A stretch of DNA of 64,000 nucleotides from Actinomortierella ambigua (taxonomy: Eukaryota > Mortierellomycota > Mortierellomycetes > Mortierellales > Mortierellaceae). The position numbers were made by a program, and so were the translations under genes. A model generated the notes under the pieces. It did not search any database and was not told the origin of the DNA. It saw only the letters and a program-made list of their open reading frames with translations. Positions within the stretch are counted from its first letter, which is position 1. Each line of letters starts with the position of its first letter. Shown here piece by piece: positions 53,265 to 64,000 of this stretch. The stretch spans positions 1 through 64,000 of the forward strand of contig JAAAJB010000062.1 of assembly GCA_016098155.1 (NCBI GenBank), in the 5' to 3' direction.

Positions 53265-53793
53265 CTATCCGCTGGTTAAGGTTTTACGAAAGAGAGGGAA
53301 AAAAATGAGTGGAAGAGAGGGGGAGAGACAGTAGCGAGCACAATAGGTCTTGTATTCTAGCATCCTTGTACAATAGACAAAAAGAGTAAACAAATAACCA
53401 TTCATTCGTGCCTGGTCCATTGGGTCCAACGGGGAGGCTGTCAAGAGAAGGAAGGTGATACTGCGGGTGGCCGTGCGCTGATCGTCCCCGCCAGACAATG
53501 GGGTTATATGACAATCAAACATCCTGCCATTTGTTATTGGAGCCCTAAACTGCGGATGGCGTATGATACCCCCTGGGAAGGTTTGAAAAAGTAGCCAGCC
53601 TTGGGAACCAAAGTAACCTTAATCTTAATTTTGTCCAACATCTTCCAAAGTCAATGCTCCAAATTCGCTCTCTTCCATGAGGTTGTGCAAAACCTCTTAA
53701 ATACTTCACGTCTTCCATACCTTCGCCGAGCAGCTCTTCTCACCGCTTCTTTCCACCTCCCTTCTCCCTCATTTCCTTCACTCCCCCCCTCCT
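53265..53793. promoter_or_regulatory. Upstream region of the first ABCC gene
   Basis: A 529-bp spacer between two plus-strand genes. C/T-rich leader sequence runs from about 53735 to 53793. No other element seen. Confidence 0.5.
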
Positions 53794-56700
53794 ATGCAGG
53801 CTGATTCTGGTGTCTCTCCCCCAGCTGTCACAGCTGGTGGTTGGTGCGGGTCTAATGGCTGGGTACAAGACAACATGCAGCACTGTAGAAAAACATCAGT
53901 TGGAAGGTGCACGAACTAGTGCTTCTGTGTTTACTAAACACGCAGTTTTGTTTTTCCTCCCTTTTGTTGACAATATTCAAATGTGCAAACGGATGTTCTC
54001 ATCCACTAGGGCCCCTTGGATCCGGAACCCAATAATGTCGATCTGACCACTTGCTTCGAAAACACAGTTCTGCTCGGGGTGCCAGCCTTGCTGGCCACGG
54101 GCGTGTTTGTCGTCAAAATGTACGATTATCAACGCCATGGTATCCCTCACCACCTTGGGCGAACTGGCCTCATCTACTGGCCATCGCAAATCGCCAAGGT
54201 GCTCGCCATCGCCGCTTTGGTCGAACGCCTTGTCACGACAGACTCATGGCCATTCTCTGTGCTCTTCGCTTCTGGCACCCTGATTCTCGCTTGGGTAATG
54301 ACTCTAGAGGAATTGACTTTGAAAAGAGGGAGGATGGAGAGCACACAGTTGTATATAGTGTAAAGTTACTCACGTACATTTCCGATGTATCTTCATCCGC
54401 CATCTACAAACTCTATCATACTTTAGGTTGCATCGTTGGCGTTGAATCATCAAGCCTTCCTGTTTGAGATCCGTTCCTCGACCGAGCTCTATGTCTTCCA
54501 ACTCTACTCTCTCATGGCCTCGCTGGTTGTCCTTCGCACACTGTATCGCCAGGATCAGGAGCAGGGCGAGCCTGCAGAGAACGACCATGTCGGCCTGAAC
54601 GCATTTGGTCACTACACCTTTGCAGTGGCAATGGCGTTTGTCGTCGAGGCATGGCCCCGTGGCCGTACCTCCGTCCAGATCCAGAGCCCCGCTAATGCTC
54701 ACGACAAAGCAAACTGGTTCTCGCGGATCACCTTTCACTACATGCAGCCTATCATCTCGTTGGGTTTCCGGCGTCCTCTAGAGTCCAATGATATCAACAA
54801 CACCATGCCAGCCGATGTCAAAACCGAAAGCTCCTATGGACAGTTGTCGCGTGCCTGGAAGACCCACAGGGCGAAAGCTGAGGCCAAGGGCAAGTCACCA
54901 AGCCTGGCCCATGTCTTGGCTGTGACTTACTGGACTGACTGGGTGTACCTTGCCATCTTGGTTCTCACCAACTCGAGCTTCAAGTTTGTTACGCCCGTGC
55001 TGATCCAACAGATCTTGCAGTACCTGGAGTCTGGTTCGACCGAAGAGCACCCGGAGCCAGAGCCTCGATTGAAAGGAATTCTTTTGGCCACTTTGATGTT
55101 TATGACCGCGATGGCGGTCTCTTTTCTGACGGGCCAGGTGTTCAAGATCTCGCAGGAGCTTGGCATTCGGGTCCAAAATGGCCTGATCTCGATGATCTAC
55201 CGAAAGGCACTCCGACTGTCGCCTTCCTCCCGCCAAAAATCGACTGCCATCGTCAACCATGTGTCGACGGACACGGGAAAGTTCTCGCACTATTTGCTCG
55301 ACGTTGCACGCAGCATCTCCATCCCCTTTGAGATCCTCGTTGCCACCATTATGCTGTACCGCGTCTTGGGATGGAGCGTCCTCGTCGGCCTCTTCATCAT
55401 TGTGCCCCTTACCCCCATCCAGGCCAAGGTTGGAGAGTTTTTTGATTCGGCCTGGGATGAAAAAATGGCGGCTAAGGACGAACGCGTTGCGCTCATGACG
55501 GAGATCCTCTCTGGTATCAAGATCACCAAGCTCTATGGTTGGGAGGAGAGCTTCAAGGCTAGAATTATGAGTTTCCGAGACATCGAGATCAAGCTTCTGC
55601 GAAAGGTCGGCACCGTTGTCTCGCTCTTGTCCCTCGTCTTCACTTGCCTGCCTGTCTTTATGTGCCTGGTGTCTCTAGCTGTCTATAGTACCGTTGGAGG
55701 TCCTGGATTTACGGGCGGTGAGATCAATGCCCAGGTCATCTTTGTCTCTATCTCCTTGTTTATCCTTGTAAGTGAGAATGTCTCCTTCTTGAAGCGAAAT
55801 TTCGAGGCACACTGAATCTTTCTTTGATACTGATACATAACTTCCTTCTTCCTTTCCTCATTCCTGTCCCTGTCGTTCCTTGTTGGCCACTTACTCCTAT
55901 GCATAGTTGAACGAGCCTGTCGGCATCATGTCCATCATTTTTGAGGCAAGGAGCAGCCTCCGCGTAGCTTGCTCCCGTCTCGAGAAGTTTTTTCTTCTGC
56001 GTGAGATTGACTCGGACAATGTTGAGCGCGAATGGTCCTTGCCTCGCGATATCCGCAAACCCGTGATTGAGGTCCGCAATGCCACCCTTGCCTGGGCCCC
56101 CGAGGAGGATGACCCTGCCGAGGACGACGAGGACGACGACAAAGACGGTGAAGGTAATGGAGAGGAAGAGGCATCGGAGACAAGCCCTCTCCTTGGCAAC
56201 AACAACAACACAAATAGTAGCACCGGCGCCAAGGTCGTCAACCGTGATCCAGTGCTCAAGAATATCAACCTCTCTATTGCCCGTGGTTCGTTGACCGCCA
56301 TCGTTGGCCGTGTTGGCCAGGGCAAGTCATCGCTTCTATCAGCTATCATTGGCGAGATGTACCGGCGCGAAGGCTCGGTTCGAGTTTCAGGTTCGGTTGC
56401 GTACGTGCCCCAGCAGGCCTGGATCATCCACGGCTCTGTTCGTGAAAACATTGTGTTTGGCACGCCCTTTGACCAGGCCAAGTACGACCGCATCCTGAAG
56501 GCTTCGGGATTGTTGCCGGATCTGGCCATCCTCCCGGCTGGCGATCTTACAGAGATTGGTGAGCGCGGCATTAACCTCTCTGGCGGCCAGAAGCAGCGCG
56601 TTTCGCTCGCGCGTGCGGTCTACTTGGATGCTGACATTTACTTGATGGATGACCCTCTGAGTGCTGTCGATGCGCATGTTGACCAGCATCTGTGGGAGAA

Positions 56701-59256
56701 CCTTGTGGGCCCCAACGGTCTGCTGAAGGACAAGACTCGTGTCCTTGTCACCCATGGTATCCATCATCTGGAGCAGGTCGACAACATTGTTGTGCTGAAG
56801 GAGGGCGAAGTGTCGGAGATTGGCAAGTACTCGGAGCTTCTGTCGCACCGCAAGGCGTTTTACCAGCTGATCACAGAGTACTCGGCCAAGCACAAACATA
56901 AGGACAAGCACAGGAAGTCCAATGCCAATGCCACTTCTGCTTCCCCCAAGGATGACCAAAGATCAATCTCAGAAGGAAGTAGCGATGACTCGTCTGTGTC
57001 TGAGGGGACGGTTGGTGAGCCTGAGAACAAGAAGAAAGATGGCGAGCTGGTCGAGGAAGAGGAGGTGGAGGACCACATCGTTGGATGGGACGTCGCATTG
57101 GAGTTCCTCAGGGCCATGTATGTATTGGTTGAACAGTATGCATTCTTCTCATATGGTAAAAGCGAGTCAGGGTATGGCCCTCTAACCCATGTCTATTAAT
57201 ATCTTCCTTATTCCATTCACTTAGGACCTTTCGCCACTTCTTTTCCATTGTTGGCATGTACACAATCTGGGAGCTTGCCAACACAATGATCCCTTTCTGG
57301 CTGGAGCACTGGTCCAGCGTTGCTTCCACGACCACACATTCGACATTTTACTTTTTGTCAATCTACGTTGCTCTGGCGATGGCGTTCATGCTGAGTAAGT
57401 TTTTCTTTCTTTCACACCCACAGTATTTTCGGACGCTGTAGCCCAGATGAATCTGAGTGCGCAATATTGCATCTAATCCATTGATGTGTCTTTTTTTTTT
57501 TTACTTCTCTTAACATAGGCGACTTTATCTTGAGCTATATTTGCTTCGTGTTGGCTACCATACAGGCGGCTGCGACGCTTCATGACAATCTGTTGAATCG
57601 AGTGCTTCGCCTGCCCATGTCCTTTTTTGACACTACTCCGTATGTTCCTTCATTCTTCTCTTGGAAAGAAAAAGCAGAAAAAAGAGAGATAGATAGAGAG
57701 AGACGTTTCTTACCTAATTTCACACCTCTCATCTCTCTAGTTCTGGTCGAGTTCTCAACCGCTTCTCGTCTGACATGTCCGACATTGACGAAACGGTGCC
57801 CGAGTCACTGACAGCCTTCCTCCAGTTCTTCTTCCATTCATTGGCTGTCCTTTTCGTGGTGAGCTATGTGACACCTGCATTCCTACTCTCTCTGCCTCCA
57901 CTGGTGCTTATCTACGTGATCCTGCAAAAGTACTATCTCCGTACATCCAGCATCCTGCGTCGTATCGAGTCTGTGGCACGGTCGCCCTTGTACGAGCACG
58001 TGGGCGAATCTCTGAACGGGCGATCGAGCATCCGGGCCATGGGCCTTGAGCAGCGGTTCATCCGTGTGAGCGACGACAGGACGGATCAGGCTTCGAACGC
58101 GCATTACGCCAGCATTATTACGAACCGATGGCTGCACATCCGCCTCGAGTTTTTGGCGGCCTTGATCATGCTGATCACCGCCTTGTTGACCGTCTATTCC
58201 AAGGGCATGCTGACGGCCAGCATGGCCGGTCTGGCCCTCACCCATACGCAGTATCTGTCGTACAACATCATCTGGCTGCTACGCTCATACTGTAACCTGC
58301 AGGCCGAGTTGGTCTCTGTCGAACGTATCCTCGATTACTCGCGCCGCCCAACCGAGGCCCCCACGGTCACGGGTGTGCAACTGGCCGAGTCGTGGCCCAA
58401 GCAAGGAAAGGTCGAGTTTTTGCACTATTCGACCCGCTACCGCCAGGGCTTGGATTTGGTCTTGCGCGATGTGTCGTTTGAAGTCCAGCCGGGAGAGAAG
58501 ATTGGCATTGTTGGGCGAACGGGCGCAGGCAAGTCGTCGCTTACCTTGGCTCTGTTCCGCATCATCGAGGCTGCCAACAGCTATTGGGCCAAGGCGAGCG
58601 AGGACCAGCACGCAGTGGTGGCCGAGCAGACGAAGCCAATGTCGAACAATGGCGGTGCCAGTTTGTTGGTGGAGGAGGATGAGAGGATCGACGGTGGCTC
58701 GATCCTGATTGACGGTGTAGACATTTCAACTATCGGATTGGCCTTCCTGCGTCAGCACCTGGCCATCATCCCACAGGACCCTACGTTGTTTGCCGGCACA
58801 CTGCGTGAGAACCTCGACCCTTTTAACGAGAAGTCTGATGCTGACCTGTGGGAGGCCATCGAACGCGCGCATTTGAAGGACCATGTCGCTACATTGTCGG
58901 ATGGTCTGGAACACAAGGTCGAGCAAGGCGGCGAGAATTTTTCGGTCGGCCAGCGCTCGCTCATTTGTCTTGCACGCGCATTGCTCCGCCAAACCAAGGT
59001 CCTGGTGCTCGATGAGGCAACGTCGTCGGTCGACGTAGAGACAGATGAGCTGATCCAACGTACGATCCGTACAGAGTTCAAGGACCGTACGATCCTGACG
59101 ATTGCACATCGTATCAAGACGGTCATGGACTATGACAGGATTCTCGTCCTCGAGAAGGGTCGCGTGGTGGAGTTTGCATCGCCCTCGTCCCTCCTCTCTA
59201 ACGACTCATCCATGTTCTATAGCCTGGCACTTCAGGCTGGCGAGATCTCCAAATAG
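53794..59256 (+). CDS. ABCC (MRP) full transporter, copy 1
   Basis: Seven exons: 53794-53862, 54010-54294, 54427-55767, 55907-57117, 57225-57394, 57519-57639 and 57741-59256; the spliced frame is 4713 nt (1570 aa). The first exon ends in GGWCGSNGW and joins GPLDPEPNNVDLTTCFENTV, the usual MRP N-terminus. TMD0 and the L0 linker (EAWPRGRTSVQIQS) lead to TMD1. NBD1 has GRVGQGKSS, YVPQQAWI, LSGGQKQR and YLMDDPLSAVD, where Asp replaces the catalytic Glu as in most ABCC proteins. TMD2 is followed by NBD2 with GRTGAGKSS, IIPQDPTLF, FSVGQRSLICLARALL and VLVLDEATSSVD. An acidic insertion sits ahead of NBD1 (PAEDDEDDDKD) and a longer one (about 50 aa) lies inside NBD2. ABCC pumps export glutathione or other conjugates, usually at the vacuole or plasma membrane. 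The substrate is unknown. Confidence 0.96.
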
Positions 59257-60444
59257 ACTTTGAGAAATAGATTTTTTTTTTCGCTTTGCCCAGGATAAGG
59301 GGAGGGGGTGAAACATCTGCCTGTCGCATGTGGTAAAATTAGAGGCAGCTGAGATCTCTTCGAAACCACACACTAAAAAAACCACACACTCTGATAACCC
59401 AAAAGGTATCCAGATTGCGAAGGGTTCAACAGCAACCATTGACGTGTCTGTAGGGTGTCATTTATCAGACTCTAAGAGAGCCGCTTGAGAGTCTCAGTAT
59501 GATGAGAGAAGAGAGAGATAGGAAGAGGGATGGAAGGGGGGAGGAGGAAAGGAAGGAATGCGTATGGGGACAGAGACAGCGAGAAAGGCTGAAGGAGACA
59601 GAGATTCGAGATAGAGGACCGGTCCTCCAAGAGAACATCAATGGGGTACGTGCATAGGGATGGTCTTGGCGCAATTTCAAAAGCGCAATGGGATGCTGGC
59701 TTGATGTGCGTCTCAGTGTTGAGGGGGGGGGGAGGTTGAAGCAAACCATCCATGGTAACCATCGATGACAATAGATCACGAATCACCACCATACATAGTA
59801 TGAACACCTGGCAAGGGGCTTCATGGAGTATACCAACGTTAATGCCATTAAGGTACTGCGGTTCGATCGGCACCAAATAAAGTGTGCATTGTGTTATTGT
59901 TGACGTCCTTGGCTGAAGTGCTGTCTTGTGGAGTGTGAATGCGCACTGCAGCCTCTAGGTTTGTCACCCGAAAAAGGAGATTTCGCAGCACCATTCAATA
60001 GTCCGCTCTCCCCTCAACTAGTGCCATTGGCGAAAGAGTTCCGCTGAGAACGTCAACAAGTACGTACGACTCTAGTTGAGCATGCTCTTTGCAGAAAGTT
60101 GGAGAGGGGTGGGGCTTATTGGAAAAAGACCCCTATAAAAGACGCTATAAATTCGTATCCCGCCCCCTTCTCTTTGCTGAAACAAGATTCTTTTCTGTGA
60201 TCGGTGCTCAAATCATATTTCTGTGGTTGCCAGCTCCATCTCTTGATCGTTCCCCTCGCCTCTCTTTGTTCCGTCCCTCTTACATCCAGGAAAAGCCACA
60301 TACGTCTGCATGACGATGGCAAGAGAGTTTCCGTGAGCTCTGTTCATATTTCCTTCCCTCGTTTCTTGTTTCTTTCCGTCCCCACCGCTCGATTCTCATC
60401 CCTCCAAACAGTTACCCCTGATCCTCGCCTCTCCCCGTTGACCA
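59257..60444. other. Intergenic between tandem ABCC genes
   Basis: A 1.2-kb spacer. CCTATAAAAGAC at about 60131 is a clear TATA-like element for the second copy, 314 bases before its ATG, and a C/T-rich leader covers 60330-60440. Short open frames at 59472-59876 (minus) show no domain. Confidence 0.55.
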
Positions 60445-63400
60445 ATGCCAGCGGCACAATCCTTTTGCGAGGCTGAAGAAGGCTGGGTAAATCATTGCCT
60501 CATGACTGTCCCCTGCCAACCAACGCGTATTGACAGTAATCCGTACTCACAGTAACACGTTCTTGACCGCATTCAAAAAAAAGGGACCTGCCTCACCCAC
60601 GAGGATTGACTTGACACAATGTTTTGAGAACAGGTACCACCAAAAGAAAATGCACTCGCCATGTCATTGAAATGAGATGAATGAACAAGAATGAGCCCTC
60701 GATGTATGCTGACTTTTTTGGTCTGACTCTGTCCCCTACCTCTCATAGCATTGTCTTGGGTCTCCCAGCGCTGCTAGCAGCCGTCACCTTTGTGATGGTC
60801 ATTTCTCGAAAGGTGTTCTCCAAGGCCCAGCCTCATGGACTTGGGATCACTATTGCGATCTATCTGCCGAGTCAGCTGTGCTTACTCGGTGCCTGTGCAT
60901 CGCTGGTTGCGCGAGCAATACTTTTGTCGCAGGAGTCTAGCAACTGGATCCCAGCAGCAATGTTCTCGACAGTCTCCATGGCTATAGCATGGGTATGTCT
61001 GTCTCCGAAGCAACCATATCCCCGTTCATTAGTGCACGCCACCAACTTGATCCCGAATCAATCTAAATTTTTTAAGCTTTTTTTTTTTTTAAACATTCCA
61101 GGCACTGGGCGTCGTACTGAACCACCTACAACATCGTCACACAATCAGATCCAACAACGCCTTGGTTCTGTTTTACATCATCGCCCTTGTTGGTGCCGCT
61201 ATTACCATTCGCACTCTGCATGATACCCTTCAGACTTCCCTCGGTTCCTTCAAGGCTTTCTGTGCTTACTTTGCCTTCATCCTTGTAGGATTTGTGGTGG
61301 AAGTTTGGCCTCGTGGTCGGACTGCCGTTCAGAAGAACAGTGGTGCAAGCGCCTACGAAAAGTCCAATCTGATCTCGCGTCTGTGGTTCCACTACATCCA
61401 GCAGATTGTGGCCCTCGGCTACCGTCGCCCTCTGCAGATTGTCGATGTCCAAGGTATGCTGCCCCCGCACATCCGGACCGAGAACAGCTATGGCATGCTC
61501 TCTCAAAAGTGGGCGGCCTATGAAGCCCATTGTAGAGCCAAGCGCCGCAAGCCTCGCCTGATGCCATTGATCCTCCGGACCTACTTTTGGAAGTTGCTAC
61601 CGGCATTAATTCTACAGCTTATGGGATCGACCATGTCATTCGCCGCCCCACAGTTGCTGGACAAGCTCCTAAGCTTCATCGAGTCGTATAGAGCCGAAAC
61701 CCCAGAGCCTGTCTCCCTCGGCTTGATCCTCGCCTTTGGCATGTTCTTCTCAACATTGACGACATCAATGTTTGAGAACCAGTTCAGCATCTTGATTGCT
61801 AATGTTGGTATCGAAGTGCGCACGGCGCTGGTATCGATGATCTACCGCAAGTCACTCAAGTTATCACCAGATGCCCGCCAGCAGTCGACGGCGGGCGAGA
61901 TTTCAAACCACATGAGTGTCGATTCGGAGCGGTTCTGGGAAGCTCTACCCATGTTGACCCACTGGATCTCCATTCCTTATGAGCTCTGTTTTGCTCTTTG
62001 GCTGTGTAAGAATACTGTCGTTTTTTTTTTTGGGAAAGTAGAAGATCAGCAGGACCATACTCAAAAGAGCAAAGTGAGCCTAACATTCTTAGTCCTTGCT
62101 TTCATACCCACCCTGCAATAGTGTACAGGCAGCTGGGATGGAGCGCCATGGCTGGACTAGGTACTTTGGTCATCATCACCCCTATTCAAGGCTCCATTGC
62201 AGCGACGTTCAGCAAAGCTAAGGATCGTAAGCTGGCTGCCATGGACAACCGTATCCGTCTAATGAACGAGGTCCTGGCTGGCATCAAGATTGTCAAGCTG
62301 TACGGATGGGAAGATGCTTTCCGGCAAAAGATCGCTATGTATCGCAAGAAGGAGCTGGCCATCCTGAAGAAGATTGGTATTGCATTCTCGTTCATGACCA
62401 TTATGTTCAGCTCTGCGACGCTGCTCATGGCCCTGGCTTCGTTCTCTTTCTATGCGGCATTTGGCTCTGGCGTCATCACTCCTCAGGTTATCTTTGTCAG
62501 CATTACACTGTTCGGTAAGTCGAATTGACACGACCTTGTACCTCCCTTCCCTCCTCCTCTTGTTAATAGCCAAGACACTAATCTCACACTCTATGACCTT
62601 TTCATCAAAACTCTAGGAATGTTGAACCGCCCAATCGGCATGTTGTCTCACATCATGTCTGAGACAATTGGACTGGTGGTTGCTGCTCGCCGCATCCAAC
62701 GCTTCTTGCTCATGGAAGAGCTCGACGAGAACCAGATTGATCGTTCCGATGAGCTTCCTATGGATGGGCGACCAGTGATTGAGGTGCGTGACGGTGTCTT
62801 CGCCTGGGAGAAAGAGCCAGGCAAAGATGAGACTGAGCTGGAACGCAAGGCCCGCACAAAGTTTGCTGCCAAGTTGCACAAACGTCGAGTCCAAGAGGCA
62901 AAGGAGGCCGGCCTCCCCGAACCTGAAGAGCCTGACCTGGAGAGCAAGACTTACGCGCCGGTGCTGAGAGACATTCAACTGACGGTGGGCCGTGGCAGCA
63001 TCTCGATGATTGTCGGTCGCGTAGCTCAAGGCAAGTCGTCGCTCTTGAACTGCATCATCGGCGACATGTACGTTCGTCGTGGGTCAGTCAGTGTCCGTGG
63101 TCGGCTTGCCTATGTTCCACAGCAGGCATGGGTCGTCAATGCCACGCTGAAGGACAACATTGTCTTTGGCCTGCCCTTCGACCAGGACAAGTATGACCGG
63201 ATTGTGTTTGCCTGCGGCCTCAAGCCAGATCTCAAGATGCTACCGGCAGGCGACATGACAGAGATTGGAGAGCGAGGCATCAACCTGTCGGGTGGTCAGA
63301 AGCAGCGTGTGTCGCTTGCTCGGGCAGCCTACCAGGATGCCGATGTGTACCTTCTGGACGACCCTCTGAGTGCTGTTGATGCTCATGTGGATCAGCACCT

Positions 63401-64000
63401 ATGGATGAATCTGATCGGACCCAAGGGTATGCTCAAGGACAAGACTCGACTCCTCGTGACACATGGCATCCATCACTTGAGCGAGGCGGACCAAATCATC
63501 CTACTCAAGGGTGGTGAGATTGACGAGAGCGGTCGATATGATGAACTGATGGCAGCCAAGGGAGACTTCTTCCAGCTCATTGAGGAGTACTCTATCAAGG
63601 CACAGAGTGAAAAGCAAGACGTCACAGCAGCTGATGATGGCGACATCATGGAGGATGGAGTCAAGTCGACAATGGATCAGACTCACGCGGCGGGGACGAA
63701 GGAGAATGAGAAGGAGAAGGAAGACACCAAAGGCGAGCTGGTGGAGGATGAGGCGATGGAACATGGTGCAGTCTCATGGAGCATCTATCACATGTATGCC
63801 AAGGCAGCGTCGTATCGGAATGCTGCGATCATGATATCGATTTTCATCTTGCAGCAGGGCTGTCAAACAGGCACCAACCTCTGGCTCAAATATTGGATCA
63901 ATGTTGCCAACGATGCGAAACAGACACTGGGATACTTTATGGGCATCTATGCGGCGATGATTGTGGCATACATGCTGCTGACGATCTGGTCGAGCTGGGC
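60445..64000 (+). CDS. ABCC (MRP) full transporter, copy 2 (3'-truncated by window)
   Basis: Exons visible: 60445-60486, 60690-60992, 61102-62005, 62122-62514 and 62617 to the edge; phases agree throughout. The first exon (MPAAQSFCEAEEGW) parallels copy 1 (GGWCGSNGW) and joins NEPSMYADFFGLTL. VVEVWPRGRTAVQKNS, TENSYGMLSQKW, SMIYRKSLKLSPDARQ and LMNEVLAGIKIVKLYGWED line up block by block with copy 1, and three of the introns lie at equivalent places. NBD1 has YVPQQAWVV, LSGGQKQR and YLLDDPLSAVD, but its Walker A reads GRVAQGKSS: alanine replaces the conserved glycine. A TMD2 start (SWSIYHMYAKAASYRNAA) is reached at the edge; NBD2 lies outside. An exon of 42 nt makes the N-terminus easy to miss. 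Confidence 0.95.

Noticed and set aside
1..64000. CRISPR array, bacterial operon or prophage
   Set aside because: Spliceosomal introns and eukaryotic gene content throughout; the only repeat clusters are microsatellites and the 47.3-47.8 kb repeats, which have no regular spacers.

Overview
The window is nuclear DNA of a filamentous, early-diverging fungus. The genes carry many short spliceosomal introns (about 45-250 bp, GTA(A/T)GT donors, YAG acceptors), pyrimidine-rich 5' leaders, long homopolymer runs and dinucleotide tracts. The gene complement is eukaryotic: TFIID subunits, diphthamide synthesis, GCN20, an ER RING ligase and a U6 snRNA. Degenerate Sel1-repeat and crinkler-type copies beside an intact Crypton/Ndc10-type recombinase fit Mucoromycota, and Mortierellaceae would be my first guess. 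That placement is inference, with no search run. All exon models were assembled by hand; each spliced reading frame closes exactly.

Layout. 0.6-1.5 kb: a decayed Sel1-repeat gene. 1.8-13.7 kb: a housekeeping block with TAF6 (-), a 349-aa unknown (+), a 643-aa unknown (+), NSRP1/CCDC55 (+) and an SLC35-like transporter (-). 14.3-17.3 kb: GCN20-like ABCF protein (-). 17.3-18.9 kb: a small-RNA locus with a 3' half of initiator tRNA-Met carrying CCA, a near-perfect 50-bp foldback and a U6 snRNA gene (-) with its own TATA. 18.9-20.2 kb: unknown gene (-), followed by 4.7 kb with no supportable gene. 24.9-36.9 kb: DPH2 (+), TAF8 (+), a very long cyclin-Y-like gene (-), and an HNH protein that matches only the C-terminal part of EXD2 (+).

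36.9-48.6 kb is an accessory island. It holds a CT/GA palindrome, a second decayed Sel1 gene, a secreted protein with a 6-nt first coding exon, a small orphan, broken coding fragments, a complete five-exon Crypton/Ndc10-type tyrosine recombinase gene (1143 aa), a 501-bp TIR element, a GC-rich repeat cluster and a crinkler-domain pseudogene.

48.7-64 kb: a desaturase-fold enzyme, a gp78/AMFR-like ER E3 ligase, and two tandem full-length-type ABCC transporters, the second running off the right edge.

How the genes relate. TAF6 and TAF8 are both TFIID histone-fold subunits, about 24 kb apart. GCN20 and DPH2 both act on translation control. The gp78-like ligase is ER quality control. The two ABCC genes are a tandem duplication. 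The most unusual regions are the Crypton-centred island and the tRNA-half/foldback/U6 cluster.
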